Positions 23,084 to 33,092 of a stretch of 64,000 nt of DNA are shown piece by piece. The notes below the pieces were generated by a model. That model was given only the letters and a program-made list of their open reading frames with translations, had not been told where the DNA came from and made no database searches. The position numbers were made by a program, and so were the translations under genes. Source of the stretch: Pseudorhodoferax aquiterrae (GTDB lineage Bacteria > Pseudomonadota > Gammaproteobacteria > Burkholderiales > Burkholderiaceae_C); contig NZ_BMYK01000008.1 in the NCBI RefSeq assembly GCF_014652235.1, forward strand, positions 62,001 through 126,000, read 5' to 3'. Within the stretch, counting starts at the first letter, position 1; the number at the start of each line of letters is the position of its first letter.

Positions 23084-25609
23084 TTACGTTTGCAACGGAG
23101 CCTGCAGCGCCTGCGCCACGGCCCGCGCAAGCTCGGCCCGCGCCAGCGGCTTGGCCACGACCACGCGCACGCCGGCCGCGGCGGCGCGCTGCGCGAGTTC
23201 CGGCCCGCCGTAGCCGCTGGCCAGCACCACGGGCAGGTCCGGCCGGATGCGGCGCAGCGCCGCCGCGAGTTCGGTGCCGGCCAGCTCGGGCATGCGCTCG
23301 TCGGTGAGCACGAGTTCGAAGCGCCCGGGCTCGGCCGAGAAGCGTGCCAGCGCCTCGGTGCCGGAGACCAGGCCGAAGGGCTCGTAGCCCAGGCCGGCCA
23401 GCATCTCTTCGGCCAGCGCCACGAGCGCGGGCTCGTCGTCGACCACGAGCACGCTCTGGCCCTGGCCCAGCGGCAGCGCGCCGCCGGCCACCGGGGCCAC
23501 GGCATCGGCCGGCGCGTCCAGGCACGGGAGGTACAGCGTGAAGCAGGCGCCCTCGCCTGCCCGGCTCTGCACGTCGATGGCGCCGCCGAGTTCGGCGGCC
23601 ACGCCATGCACCACCGCGAGGCCCAGGCCCGTGCCTTTGCGCGGTCCTTTGGTCGTGTAGAAGGGCTCGAACAGGCGGTCCATGGCCTCGGCCGCGATGC
23701 CGGTGCCGCTGTCCTGCACGCGCAGCCGCGCGTAGCGGCCGGGCTGCAGCTGGCCTTCGAACAGCGTGCGCGTGGTGTCCACGGTTTCCACTGCGAGCAG
23801 CACCTGCAGCGCGCCGCCGTCCGGCATGGCCTGCACGCCGTTGGTGCACAGGTTCAGCACGGCCTCGTACACCAGCGTGGGATCGCCGGCCAGCACGGCG
23901 GCCGGCGCCTGCAGCTGCGGCGCCAACGTCACGCCGGGCGGCAGCGAGGCCGCCATGAGCTGCAGCACCTCCTCGACCACGGGCTGCAGTGCGAAGCGCT
24001 GGGCCACGTGGGGCGTGCCGCGGCTGAACGACAGCACACGCTCGACCAGCGCCTTGCCGCGCTGGCCGGCCTGCAGCACCTGGTCGAGCTGGCGCGCCTG
24101 GTCCGAGCCCGCGCGCGCGGCCGCACGCGCCAGTTCGCCGTAGCCGACCACCGAGGCCAGGATGTTGTTGAAGTCGTGCGCCACGCCGCCGGCCAGCGTG
24201 CCGATGGCCTCCAGCCGGCGCGCGCGCTGCAGCTGGTCCGCCAGCGCGCGTTCGCGCGCGCGGCCTTCCACCTCCTCGCTGACGTCGGCAGCCATGCCCG
24301 AGAACAGCAGCGGCGCCCCGGCCGCATCGCGCCAGGCATTGCCGCGCAGGCGCACATGGCCCCAGCGGCCGCCGGCCTGGCGCACGCGCACGGTCGCGTC
24401 GAACAGCGGCCGGCGCCCGCGCGCATGCGCCGCCAGCGCATGGCGCAACGCGCGCAGGTCGCGCGGGTGCACGCGCTCGCGCAGCAGCGCCATGGGGTCA
24501 GGCGGCACGGGCGCATCGCGCGCCAGGCCCAGCAGCTCCTTCATGCGCGGCGACAGGTCCACGCGGCCCGAGCGTGCATCCCACTCCCAGTTGCCCTCCT
24601 GCGCGGCCTGGAAGGCGCGCAGCGCCCGCTGCTGGTCGGCCGCCAGCGCCTGCTGCGCCGTCAGGCGCAGCCGCTGCTCGCGAACGTTGCGCACCAGCAG
24701 GAACAGCGTGACCGTCAGCGCCGAGGCACCGAAAGCCACCACCAGCCAAGCCTGCTCGGTCCAGTCGGCCAGGGCCGGCCGCAGGTCGCGCGCCACCACG
24801 ACCATGAGCGGATGGCCGCGCAGGGCCTGCGCGGCCACCAGGCGCTCGCGCCCATCGGCCAGGCGCACCCGGTGCGGCGCCGGCATGTCCCACAGCGCAT
24901 CGGTCACGCTGGCGGGCAGCAGCTGCGAGGGGTCTTCCCCGGGGCCGTCGGACACCAGCACGCGGTCGCTGCGGTAGATCGCCAGGCTGGTGTCGGCGGC
25001 CGGCGCGATGCGGCGGAAATTGCCGTCCAGCACTTCGGGATCGGCCAGCAGCACCACCGCCCCCAGGAAGCCGCCGTCGGCAGCGTTCCAGGGGATGGCC
25101 ATGGCCACCAGCGGCCGGCCATCGCGCAGGCTGGGGAAGGGCGTGCCGACGAAGGCACGCTCCGCCAGTCCGGCCCGGGCGGCGCGGAAGAAGTCCAGCC
25201 CCGCCAGCGAGCCGGCCGGCAGCGGCCCGGGCACCGAACTGGCCAGGATCCGGCCCGCCGCATCGGTGACCGCCAGCGCGCGGAACTGCGGCAGCGCCGC
25301 CATGCGCGTGTGCAGCAAGGTCTGCGCGGCCTCGGTGCCGGGCTGGATCAGGCCTTCGGCCAGCTCGGTGCGGGTGGCGCGCAGCGTGGCCTCGGCCACG
25401 TCCAGGCCGGCGTCGGCCTGCGTGGCCATGGCGGCGGCCAGCGAGCCGAGCCGCCGCAGTTCGCCGTCCAGCGACTGCTGGCGCAGCACCCACAGGCCCC
25501 AGGCCACGGCCAGCAGGATCAGCGCCTCCACCAGCAGCACGGCCGTGACGCCGCGCAGGTGCGCGCGGTCGGGGCCGGGCGGTGGCACGGCTATAGTGGA
25601 ATCGTCCAT
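23084..25609 (-). CDS. Hybrid sensor histidine kinase with receiver domain
   Basis: This 841-residue membrane kinase has TM1 at about 21-41, a periplasmic sensing domain of dCache type (42-285), TM2 at 287-307, and PAS at 335-445. A HisKA segment has phosphoacceptor H478 (GGVAHDFNNILA). The HATPase has DSGTGI (633-638) and GTGLGLAVVHG. A C-terminal receiver carries D724/D725, phosphoacceptor D770 and K820. The HDFNN form is typical of NtrB-like hybrid kinases. ATG 25609 lies only 28 bp from the divergent response regulator, its likely partner. Signal unknown. Confidence 0.92.
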   Translation of the reverse strand: MDDSTIAVPPPGPDRAHLRGVTAVLLVEALILLAVAWGLWVLRQQSLDGELRRLGSLAAAMATQADAGLDVAEATLRATRTELAEGLIQPGTEAAQTLLHTRMAALPQFRALAVTDAAGRILASSVPGPLPAGSLAGLDFFRAARAGLAERAFVGTPFPSLRDGRPLVAMAIPWNAADGGFLGAVVLLADPEVLDGNFRRIAPAADTSLAIYRSDRVLVSDGPGEDPSQLLPASVTDALWDMPAPHRVRLADGRERLVAAQALRGHPLMVVVARDLRPALADWTEQAWLVVAFGASALTVTLFLLVRNVREQRLRLTAQQALAADQQRALRAFQAAQEGNWEWDARSGRVDLSPRMKELLGLARDAPVPPDPMALLRERVHPRDLRALRHALAAHARGRRPLFDATVRVRQAGGRWGHVRLRGNAWRDAAGAPLLFSGMAADVSEEVEGRARERALADQLQRARRLEAIGTLAGGVAHDFNNILASVVGYGELARAAARAGSDQARQLDQVLQAGQRGKALVERVLSFSRGTPHVAQRFALQPVVEEVLQLMAASLPPGVTLAPQLQAPAAVLAGDPTLVYEAVLNLCTNGVQAMPDGGALQVLLAVETVDTTRTLFEGQLQPGRYARLRVQDSGTGIAAEAMDRLFEPFYTTKGPRKGTGLGLAVVHGVAAELGGAIDVQSRAGEGACFTLYLPCLDAPADAVAPVAGGALPLGQGQSVLVVDDEPALVALAEEMLAGLGYEPFGLVSGTEALARFSAEPGRFELVLTDERMPELAGTELAAALRRIRPDLPVVLASGYGGPELAQRAAAAGVRVVVAKPLARAELARAVAQALQAPLQT

Positions 25610-25637
25610 TGCATCGAGCCCATCGGAAGCCCCAAGT

Positions 25638-26384
<747 letters not shown>

Positions 26385-26399
26385 GCGGACAGGCGTCGC

Positions 26400-27293
26400 T
26401 CAGACGTCCCAGTTGCCGCCCAGGCCGCCGGCATCAGCATCCGTGGTGTCGTCGTCCCAGCCGGCGCCCGGGTCCCGGATGCCGAAGTCCGGATCGGACC
26501 AGCCGTCTGCCACCGGCGCCGCCTGCGCCAGCGGCGCCGTGTAGGGCACGGACGCGGGCGCGGCCACGGTCTCGTGGCCGAACAGGCCCCGGCCCAGTTC
26601 CTGCCCGGCGACGGCCGCCGCACCGGCGGCCAGGCCACCGGCCACGCCGGCCGCCACCTGTGCGCCCCAGCCAGGGGTGGCCGCTGCCGCCGGTGCGCCG
26701 CCCCAGGGCACCGTGCCCTCGGACGGTGCCGCGCCCCGTGGCCAGGCCATGGACGGGCCTGCCGCGGCCATCGGCGCCATGGCCGGCCCCTGGGCCGGGC
26801 GGGGCCGGTTGGCGCGCGTGAGCAGCCAGCCCAGCAGCGCGCCGAACGCCACGGCCAGGCCGAGCCCCCAGGCCAGCGGACGCCCATGGGCCGCCTCGGC
26901 CGCGGGCATGGCCAGCGCAGTGCGGCCGGCCGCCACGGGCGTCTGGTCGAGCACGCGGTGCAGGTGTTGCAGCGACTGCTCCTGCACGAAGGGCAGGCCG
27001 GGCGCCAGCCGCTCGGCCGTCGCCAGTTCGGTGCGCGCCGGCCCCAGCCGGCCCTGCTGCGCCAGCAGCTCGGCTTCGACGTAATGGGCCTTGGCGCTGT
27101 TCGGGTGGTCGCGCAGCACCGGGTCCATCATTTGCAGGGCCTGGTCCACATGGCCGCTGTGGGCGGCCTGGTAGACCTGGTCCAGGCTGGCGTCGGCGGC
27201 CAGCGCGGGTCCGGCCAGCGTGGCAGCGCAGGTCAGTGCCAGCAGCAGGCGGGCCGCGCCGCGGCGGCGGGAGGTGGTGGTCGGTACGGTCAT
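26400..27293 (-). CDS. TPR-containing exported membrane protein, function unknown
   Basis: This 297-residue protein has a signal peptide of about 32 residues (ends ALA), two TPR-like repeats (YQAAHSGHVDQALQMMDPVL and AHYVEAELLAQQGRLGPART; about 36-105), then one TM segment (WGLGLAVAFGALLGWLLT, about 141-160). The tail is a long Ala/Gly/Pro-rich region with GVAGGLAAGAAAVAGQELG and an acidic Asp-rich C-terminus. ATG 27293 has GGAG upstream. Genes of this organisation in beta-proteobacteria are uncharacterised. It converges on the response regulator and has the same upstream motif as 21863 and 22319. Confidence 0.75.
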   Translation of the reverse strand: MTVPTTTSRRRGAARLLLALTCAATLAGPALAADASLDQVYQAAHSGHVDQALQMMDPVLRDHPNSAKAHYVEAELLAQQGRLGPARTELATAERLAPGLPFVQEQSLQHLHRVLDQTPVAAGRTALAMPAAEAAHGRPLAWGLGLAVAFGALLGWLLTRANRPRPAQGPAMAPMAAAGPSMAWPRGAAPSEGTVPWGGAPAAAATPGWGAQVAAGVAGGLAAGAAAVAGQELGRGLFGHETVAAPASVPYTAPLAQAAPVADGWSDPDFGIRDPGAGWDDDTTDADAGGLGGNWDV

Positions 27294-27408
27294 GCGCGTC
27301 TCCTGCAAGCGGCAGGGCGGGCGGCCCTGCCATGGACGCACTGTCGCGCCGGCGCACTGCAGCGCCGTTGCAGGGGTCGCCGCGTCGATGACATTTGCAA
27401 CCCGGCGT

Positions 27409-27600
27409 TCAGCCGAACTGCAACCAGGCCTCGCGCGAACGGTCGTGGCTGTCGAGCCGGCACAGCGGTGGCGCGGCCGGGGCCGCGCGCTGCACGGCGG
27501 GCGCCGCGGCGGGCCGGGGCGCAGGCGCCTCCCGTTTCCACAGCTGCAGGGGGCAGCGTGCGGAATTGTGGCCTTCACGGCCGCAGGCGATGCAGTGCAT
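27409..27600 (-). CDS. 63-residue zinc-knuckle protein
   Basis: This small protein opens MHCIACGREGHNSARCPL, a CX2CX4HX4C zinc knuckle like those of retroviral nucleocapsids. A Pro/Ala/Arg-rich linker and a short ending with SHDRSREAWLQFG follow. ATG 27600 is preceded by CAGGAG with ideal spacing, which supports real translation despite the small size. CCHC knuckles bind single-stranded nucleic acid. Bacterial examples are few and mostly uncharacterised. It lies upstream of, and in line with, the TPR membrane gene. Confidence 0.65.
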   Translation of the reverse strand: MHCIACGREGHNSARCPLQLWKREAPAPRPAAAPAVQRAAPAAPPLCRLDSHDRSREAWLQFG

Positions 27601-27851
27601 GGCGTACTCCTGAAAACGCCTCCAGCTTGCGCCCGCTGCGGCCCTGCGCGCCAGCGCCGATGGCCGATCTTCGCGTCGGCAGCTGCGCACAGCACGCAGG
27701 CCGATGCGCACAGGGCTGTCGGACAGCGCGCCGGCAGGCCATCAAAGGAATCGATGGCCATGCATCAGCAATCCGTATTTCCGTGATGGCCGGCGTTCTG
27801 GGACAGTGCCTGCACCGCGGCGCGACGCGCCAAGACCCAGGAGACAAGCCC

Positions 27852-29420
27852 TTGACCGCCCCCATCCTCCGCCCCGTGACCAACGTGGGCGCACTCGTCG
27901 CCCGCAGCGCCCGGCACCATGGCGCGCGCCGCGCCATCGTCACGCCCGAACGCAGCCTGTCCTACGCCGAACTCGACGCGCGTGCCAACCGCCTGGCCAA
28001 CGCCTTGCTGGGCCTGGGCCTGGCGCGCGGCGACCGCGTGGGCATCTACCTGCCCAACTGCGCCGAGATCGTCGAGACCGAACTCGCCTGCTACAAGGCG
28101 GCGCTGGTCAAGGCACCCTACAACGCGCGGCTGTCGCCGGCCGAGGTCGGCGCCACCGTGGACAACAGCGAGGCCGCCCTCGTCATCACCACGGCCGCGC
28201 GGGCCGAGTCCTTCCGCCCGCACGTGCGCGGCGCCATGCCGCGCCTGCTGCTGCTCGACGGCCCCGACGACAGCAGCTACGAGGCCGTGCTGGCGCGCGC
28301 GAGCGACCGCTTCGAGGCCGTGGCCGTGCACGCGGACGAGCTGGCCGTGCTGCACTACACCTCGGGCTCCTCGGGCGTGCTCAAGGCCGCGATGCAGACC
28401 TTCGGCAACCGGCTCGCGCAGCTGCGCAAGTTCCTGATGCGGCCGGACACCACGCGGCCGGACCACATCCTCGGCCTGGTCGGGCCCATCACGCACGCCT
28501 CGGGCATGCAGCTGGTGCCGGCGCTGTGCAGCGGCACCACCATCCGGCTGTTCAGCGGCTTCGCGCCCGACCGTTTCCTGGCCGACATGCGGGCCGAGCG
28601 CGTGACCCACACCTTCCTCGTGCCGACGATGATCAACATGCTGCTGGCCGAGTTGGAAGGCCAGTACCGACCGCTGCCCGACCTGCAGCGCCTGGGCTAC
28701 GGCGCCGCGCCCATGGCGCCGGCGCGCATCCTGCAGGCCATGGACGTGTTCGGCCCCGTGCTCTCGCAGGGCTACGGCGCGGGCGAGACCACCTCGGGCG
28801 TGTGCGGCCTCACGGTGGAGGACCATCTGCACGCCCGCGCCGCCCGGCCCGAGCGGCTGGCCTCCTGCGGCCGGCCGCTGCTGGAATGCGACGTGCAGAT
28901 CCTGGACGACGCCGGCCAACCCGTGGCGCTGGGCGAGATCGGCGAGATCGTGGTCGGCGGCGAGGACGTGTTCGCCGGCTACTGGCGCGCGCCCGAACTC
29001 ACGGCCGAGGTGCTCAAGGACGGCCGCTACCACACGGGCGACCTCGCCCGGCTGGACGAGGAGGGCTTCGTCTACATCGTCGACCGCAAGAAGGACATGG
29101 TCATCAGCGGCGGCTTCAACGTCTACCCCTCCGAGGTCGAGGCCGTGCTGTACCAGCATGCGGCCGTGGCCGAGGCCTGCGTGTTCGCCGTGCCCGACGA
29201 CAAGTGGGGCGAAGCCGTCGCCGCCCATGTGGTGCTCAAGCCCGGCCAGGCCGCCGATGCGCGCGCGCTGGACGCCTTCTGCGCCGAGCGGCTGGCCGGC
29301 TTCAAGCGCCCGCGCCACCTGGAGTTCGTCGCCGCGCTGGAGAAGAACAGCAACGGCAAGGTGGCCCGCAAGGCGATCCAGGCCCCCTACTGGGCCAAGC
29401 ACGCACGCAAGGTGAACTGA
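27852..29420 (+). CDS. Class I adenylate-forming CoA ligase
   Basis: This 522-residue acyl/aryl-CoA synthetase starts at TTG 27852, eight bases after AGGAGA. The P-loop reads YTSGSSGVLKA, with Leu where most members have Pro. Further motifs are the YGAGETTSG A5 region, YHTGDLARLDEEGFVYIVDR (A7) with RKKDMVISGGFNVYPSEVE (A8), and NGKVARKAI with the catalytic Lys (A10). It is followed 2 bp later by an acyl-CoA dehydrogenase and then a Bug receptor, so the unit imports, activates and oxidises an organic acid. Confidence 0.9.
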   Translation: MTAPILRPVTNVGALVARSARHHGARRAIVTPERSLSYAELDARANRLANALLGLGLARGDRVGIYLPNCAEIVETELACYKAALVKAPYNARLSPAEVGATVDNSEAALVITTAARAESFRPHVRGAMPRLLLLDGPDDSSYEAVLARASDRFEAVAVHADELAVLHYTSGSSGVLKAAMQTFGNRLAQLRKFLMRPDTTRPDHILGLVGPITHASGMQLVPALCSGTTIRLFSGFAPDRFLADMRAERVTHTFLVPTMINMLLAELEGQYRPLPDLQRLGYGAAPMAPARILQAMDVFGPVLSQGYGAGETTSGVCGLTVEDHLHARAARPERLASCGRPLLECDVQILDDAGQPVALGEIGEIVVGGEDVFAGYWRAPELTAEVLKDGRYHTGDLARLDEEGFVYIVDRKKDMVISGGFNVYPSEVEAVLYQHAAVAEACVFAVPDDKWGEAVAAHVVLKPGQAADARALDAFCAERLAGFKRPRHLEFVAALEKNSNGKVARKAIQAPYWAKHARKVN

Positions 29421-29422
29421 GC

Positions 29423-30622
29423 ATGACGACCATTCCCAAGCCCTTGTTCGACGGCCCCTTCGAAGGCAGCGCACGCGCGGCCGACATCATCGCGCGCGTG
29501 CAGGATTTCCTGCACGGCGAGCTGGCCGAACTGGCCCGCGCCCACGGCATCGACCACGAGCACGGCGCCGACCGCGCGCTGCTGCAGCAGGTCTGGCGCC
29601 GCGCCCATGCGCTGGGCTTTTACGGCATGACGCTGCCCGAGGCCATGGGCGGCCTGGGCCTGCCGGTGCTGGACCATGTGCTGATCAAGGAGGCCATCTA
29701 CGCGAGCGGGTCGCCGTTCGCGCCGCACGTGTTCGGCGAACTCAGCGGCCCGCCGCGCGTGGGTGCGCTGGCGCGCCAGGCCACGCCCTACCAGATGCAG
29801 CAGTTCATCGTGCCCGTGGCCCAGGCCGAGATGGCGATCTGCTTCGCGCTGACCGAAGCCGAGGCCGGCTCGGACGCCGGCGCCGTGCAGACCCGCGCCG
29901 TGCTGCAGGGCGAGCACTACCTCGTGAACGGCCGCAAGCGCTTCATCTCGGGTTCGCCATTTGCCGACGCGGCCGTGCTGCTGGCCTCCACTGCCGCCGA
30001 GGGCGCGGCCGAGCGCGAGGTCACGGCCTTCTTCGTCGACCTGCGCAGCGAAGGCGTGCGTGTGGAATCGGGCTACAAGACCATGGCGGGCCAGAGCAGC
30101 ACGGGCGACATCGTGCTCACGGACTGCCGCGTACCGCTGGCCAACCGCATCGGCGAGCCCGGCCGTGGCCTGGCGCTGGCGCTGGGCCGCATCAGCGTGA
30201 ACCGGCTGCTGCACTGTCCGGCCATGCTGGGCCTGGCGCAGCTGGCGCTGCGCGACGCGCGCGACTATGCGCAACAACGCCGCCAGTTCGGCCGCAGCAT
30301 CGCGCAGTTCCAGGCCATCCAGCACATGCTGGCCGAGATGGCGACCGAACTGGCCGCAGCGCGGGCGCTGATGCTGGGCACAGCCCGGGCGCTGGACGCC
30401 GGCGGCGCCGCGCGCGCCGAAACCTCCATGGCCAAGCTGTTCTGCTCGGAAACCGCGTTCCGCGTGGCCGACCGCGCCGTGCAGATCCACGGCGGCGAGG
30501 GCATCGTGCAGGGCCGGCGCGTGGAATTCCTGTTCCGCCTGCTGCGCATGTACCGCGTGCTGACGGGCACCAGCGAGATCCAGAAGAACACCATCGCCAA
30601 GGAGCTGCTCGAATCGACCTGA
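29423..30622 (+). CDS. Acyl-CoA dehydrogenase
   Basis: This 399-residue acyl-CoA dehydrogenase has the signatures ICFALTEAEAGSDAGA and YLVNGRKRFISGS in the middle domain, RRQFGRSIAQFQAIQHMLAEM in the C-terminal domain, and the end motif QIHGGEGIVQG... RVLTGTSEIQKNTIAKELL. ATG 29423 follows the ligase stop by 2 bp, so the two are co-translated. It feeds electrons to ETF. The acyl substrate would be the product of the upstream ligase. Confidence 0.92.
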   Translation: MTTIPKPLFDGPFEGSARAADIIARVQDFLHGELAELARAHGIDHEHGADRALLQQVWRRAHALGFYGMTLPEAMGGLGLPVLDHVLIKEAIYASGSPFAPHVFGELSGPPRVGALARQATPYQMQQFIVPVAQAEMAICFALTEAEAGSDAGAVQTRAVLQGEHYLVNGRKRFISGSPFADAAVLLASTAAEGAAEREVTAFFVDLRSEGVRVESGYKTMAGQSSTGDIVLTDCRVPLANRIGEPGRGLALALGRISVNRLLHCPAMLGLAQLALRDARDYAQQRRQFGRSIAQFQAIQHMLAEMATELAAARALMLGTARALDAGGAARAETSMAKLFCSETAFRVADRAVQIHGGEGIVQGRRVEFLFRLLRMYRVLTGTSEIQKNTIAKELLEST

Positions 30623-30656
30623 GCGCCTCGCCTTTCGAAGAACACCAGGAGACACC

Positions 30657-31634
30657 ATGCAACCGACCCTGCAACGCCGCGCCCTGCTGGGCGCCGGCCT
30701 GGCCGCGGCCCTCGCGCCCTTCGCCCACGCCGCCGACCCCTACCCCAGCCGCCCCGTCAAGTGGCTGCTGCCCTACCTGGCCGGCACCGGCCCGGACAAC
30801 ACCGCCCGCATCCTGGCCGAGGCCGTGGGCCCGCTGCTGGGCCAGCCCGTGGTGATCGAGAACAAGGGCGGCGCGGCCGGCAACATCGGCGCGCGGCTGG
30901 CGGCCAAGTCGCCGGCCGACGGCTACACCTGGGTCTACTCGGCCGCGCCCATGGCCGCCAACATGCGCATGTACAAGCAGCCTGGCTTCGACGCGCTCAA
31001 GGACTTCCGCCACGTGATGCGGCTGACGAGCTCGGACATCGCGCTGATCGTGCACGCCGACTCGGACATCGACAGCGTGCAGGCACTGGCCGCCAAGCTG
31101 CGCGCCGCACCCGGCAAGCTCGAATACGCCTCGGGTGGCGTGGGCACGCCCTCGCACCTGGGCATGGAGCTGCTGCTCAGCGCGCTCGATGCGCGGGCGC
31201 TGCACGTGCCCTACAAGGGCGCCTCCGAGCTCGTCAACGCGGTGCTGGGCAAGCAGGTGGTGTTCGGCACACCCATCCTGTCCGTGCCCTACCAGCAGAT
31301 CAAGGCCGGCCACCTGCGCGCGCTGGCCGTGGCCGGGCCGCGCCGCAACCCCATGCTGCCGCAGGTGCCCACGCTGGCCGAGGCCGGCGTGCCCGGCGTC
31401 GAGCTGGTGTCCTGGGGCGGCGTCTCGGTGCCGGCCGGCACGCCGGACGCCGTGGTCGAGCGCATCCGCGCCGCGTTCCGCGCCGCGCTGCAGCAGCCAC
31501 GCGTGGTGGAAGCCCTGCAGGCCCAGGGCGGCAGCGTGGACATGCTGGACGGCGAGGACTACGTGCGCGGCTTCACGCGCGAGATGGCCCTCACGGAAGC
31601 CATGATGAAGCGCGTGGGACTGGCGCCGATGTGA
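30657..31634 (+). CDS. Bug/TctC-family periplasmic substrate-binding receptor
   Basis: This 325-residue solute receptor has a twin-arginine-looking signal (QRRALLGAGLAAAL... FAHA, about 25 residues). The mature start is DPYPSRPVKWLLPY, with family motifs VIENKGGAAGNIGARLAA and SPADGYTWVYS. ATG 30657 has CAGGAGACACC upstream. It is the third gene of the ligase/dehydrogenase unit, so it probably captures the acid that those enzymes degrade. The LysR that follows is 41 bp away. Confidence 0.9.
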   Translation: MQPTLQRRALLGAGLAAALAPFAHAADPYPSRPVKWLLPYLAGTGPDNTARILAEAVGPLLGQPVVIENKGGAAGNIGARLAAKSPADGYTWVYSAAPMAANMRMYKQPGFDALKDFRHVMRLTSSDIALIVHADSDIDSVQALAAKLRAAPGKLEYASGGVGTPSHLGMELLLSALDARALHVPYKGASELVNAVLGKQVVFGTPILSVPYQQIKAGHLRALAVAGPRRNPMLPQVPTLAEAGVPGVELVSWGGVSVPAGTPDAVVERIRAAFRAALQQPRVVEALQAQGGSVDMLDGEDYVRGFTREMALTEAMMKRVGLAPM

Positions 31635-31675
31635 GCCGCACGGGCGCCGGCCGCCCGGCCTTACAGTCCAGCCCC

Positions 31676-32692
31676 GTGGAACTGCGAACCCTGCGTTACT
31701 TCATCGCCGTGCTCGAGGCCGGCAGCCTTTCGCGCGCGGCCAGCACGCTGTACGTGGCCCAGCCCGCGCTGACGGCCCAGATCCGCAAGCTCGAGGACGA
31801 CCTCGGCGCCCAGCTGTTCGAGCGCTCGCACGCGGGCATGACGCCCACGCCGGCCGGTCTGCAGCTCTACCAGGACGCGCGCCGGCTGCTGTCGGACGCG
31901 GCCGCCGTGCGCGAGCGCGTGCGCAGCCTGCCGCAGGGCCCCGAGGGCTCGGTCACGGTGGCCCTGCCTTTCCTGCTGGCCTCGCTGCTCATGGGCCCGG
32001 TGCTGGCCGGGCTCAAGGCCACGCATCCGCGCATCCGCGTGTTCGTGCTCGACGACCTGAGCCTGATGGTGCGAAAGGCCATGCTGGACCGGCGCGCCGA
32101 CATCGGCATCCTGGTCGACACCGCCCAAGTCGACGGCCTGCGCTGCCGACCCTTCGCGCGCGAGGCCATGTACTTCTGCGGCCACGATGCCGATGGCCGC
32201 GTGGCCCCGCTGCTGCAGCGCGCCGCGCCGCGCAGCGGCCACCCGCGCATCGCCTTCGCCGACGCCGCGGCCCAGCCGCTCGTGCTGCAGTCGCGCCGCT
32301 TCTCGATCCGCCAGCGTGTGGAGGATGCCGCGGCCGGCCAGGACGTGGTGCTCAACATCGCGCACGAGCACGATTCGGCGCGCGTGATCCGTTCGCTCTA
32401 CGCAAGCGGCGCCGGATTCACCTTCACGCCGGCCTGCGCCCTGCCCGACGCCGGCCACCGCGCCGCGCCGTGGCTGATCGCGCGCGTGGTGCAGCCCGAA
32501 CTGCAGCGCAGCTACAGCCTGGCGACCGCGGCCGACCGGCCGCTCGATGCGGCCGCGGACGTGGTGGCGCAGGCGCTGGGGGATGCGGCCCGCATGCTGA
32601 TCGCGAGCGGGCGCTGGGAGGCGGAATGGCTGGGCGAGGCCGCGGCCGCGCCCGCCAGGCGCGCCGGCAGGCCGCGACGCGCCGGGCAGTGA
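31676..32692 (+). CDS. LysR-family regulator (Nac/CysB-like)
   Basis: This 338-residue regulator starts at GTG 31676 with ELRTLRYFIAVLEAGSLSRAA and VAQPALTAQIRKLEDDLGAQLFER in the winged helix. The effector domain follows EGSVTVALPFLLASLLMGP. The C-terminus ends in an Ala/Arg-rich basic tail (PARRAGRPRRAGQ) not needed for the fold. Located last in the ligase/dehydrogenase/receptor unit and on the same strand, it is a probable regulator of that unit. Confidence 0.88.
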   Translation: MELRTLRYFIAVLEAGSLSRAASTLYVAQPALTAQIRKLEDDLGAQLFERSHAGMTPTPAGLQLYQDARRLLSDAAAVRERVRSLPQGPEGSVTVALPFLLASLLMGPVLAGLKATHPRIRVFVLDDLSLMVRKAMLDRRADIGILVDTAQVDGLRCRPFAREAMYFCGHDADGRVAPLLQRAAPRSGHPRIAFADAAAQPLVLQSRRFSIRQRVEDAAAGQDVVLNIAHEHDSARVIRSLYASGAGFTFTPACALPDAGHRAAPWLIARVVQPELQRSYSLATAADRPLDAAADVVAQALGDAARMLIASGRWEAEWLGEAAAAPARRAGRPRRAGQ

Positions 32693-32872
32693 ACGGGCTG
32701 GGACGCGTGCACTCCATCTGGCGTTCCGAGGCAACCGTCGAGAATCTCTGGAGTGGCATGTCGATCCTGCGCTGCACCGTTCGTCGTGGGAAAAGGCGCG
32801 CGAAGCAATGCCTGTCCAAGCGCGGATGCAGCGCGCCACGCCCCAGCCACCCACAACCCAAGGAACCCCACC

Positions 32873-33085
32873 ATGGCGACACAGAGCACAGTGAAAGGCC
32901 CCGCCTCCTACTTCCCGTCCATCGAGCGCCAGTACGGCCAGCCCATCGACCACTGGATGGCGCTGCTGCGCGCCGCCGAGCCGCGCAAACACATGGAGTA
33001 CGTCGCCTGGCTCAAGACCGAACACGGCCTGGGCCACGGGCATGCCAATGCCCTCGTGGCGGCGTTCCTGGCCGAGCGCGCGTAG
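32873..33085 (+). CDS. DUF4287 family protein
   Basis: This 70-residue protein matches DUF4287: SYFPSIERQYGQPIDHWMAL, then HMEYVAWLKTEHGLGHGHAN and ALVAAFLAE. ATG 32873 follows AAGGAA. It is a soluble helical domain of unknown function, often found alone or fused to DUF5655. The 180 bp in front hold no other gene. It converges on the PEP-CTERM gene with 7 bp between the stops. Confidence 0.88.
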   Translation: MATQSTVKGPASYFPSIERQYGQPIDHWMALLRAAEPRKHMEYVAWLKTEHGLGHGHANALVAAFLAERA

Positions 33086-33092
33086 CGGCCGC

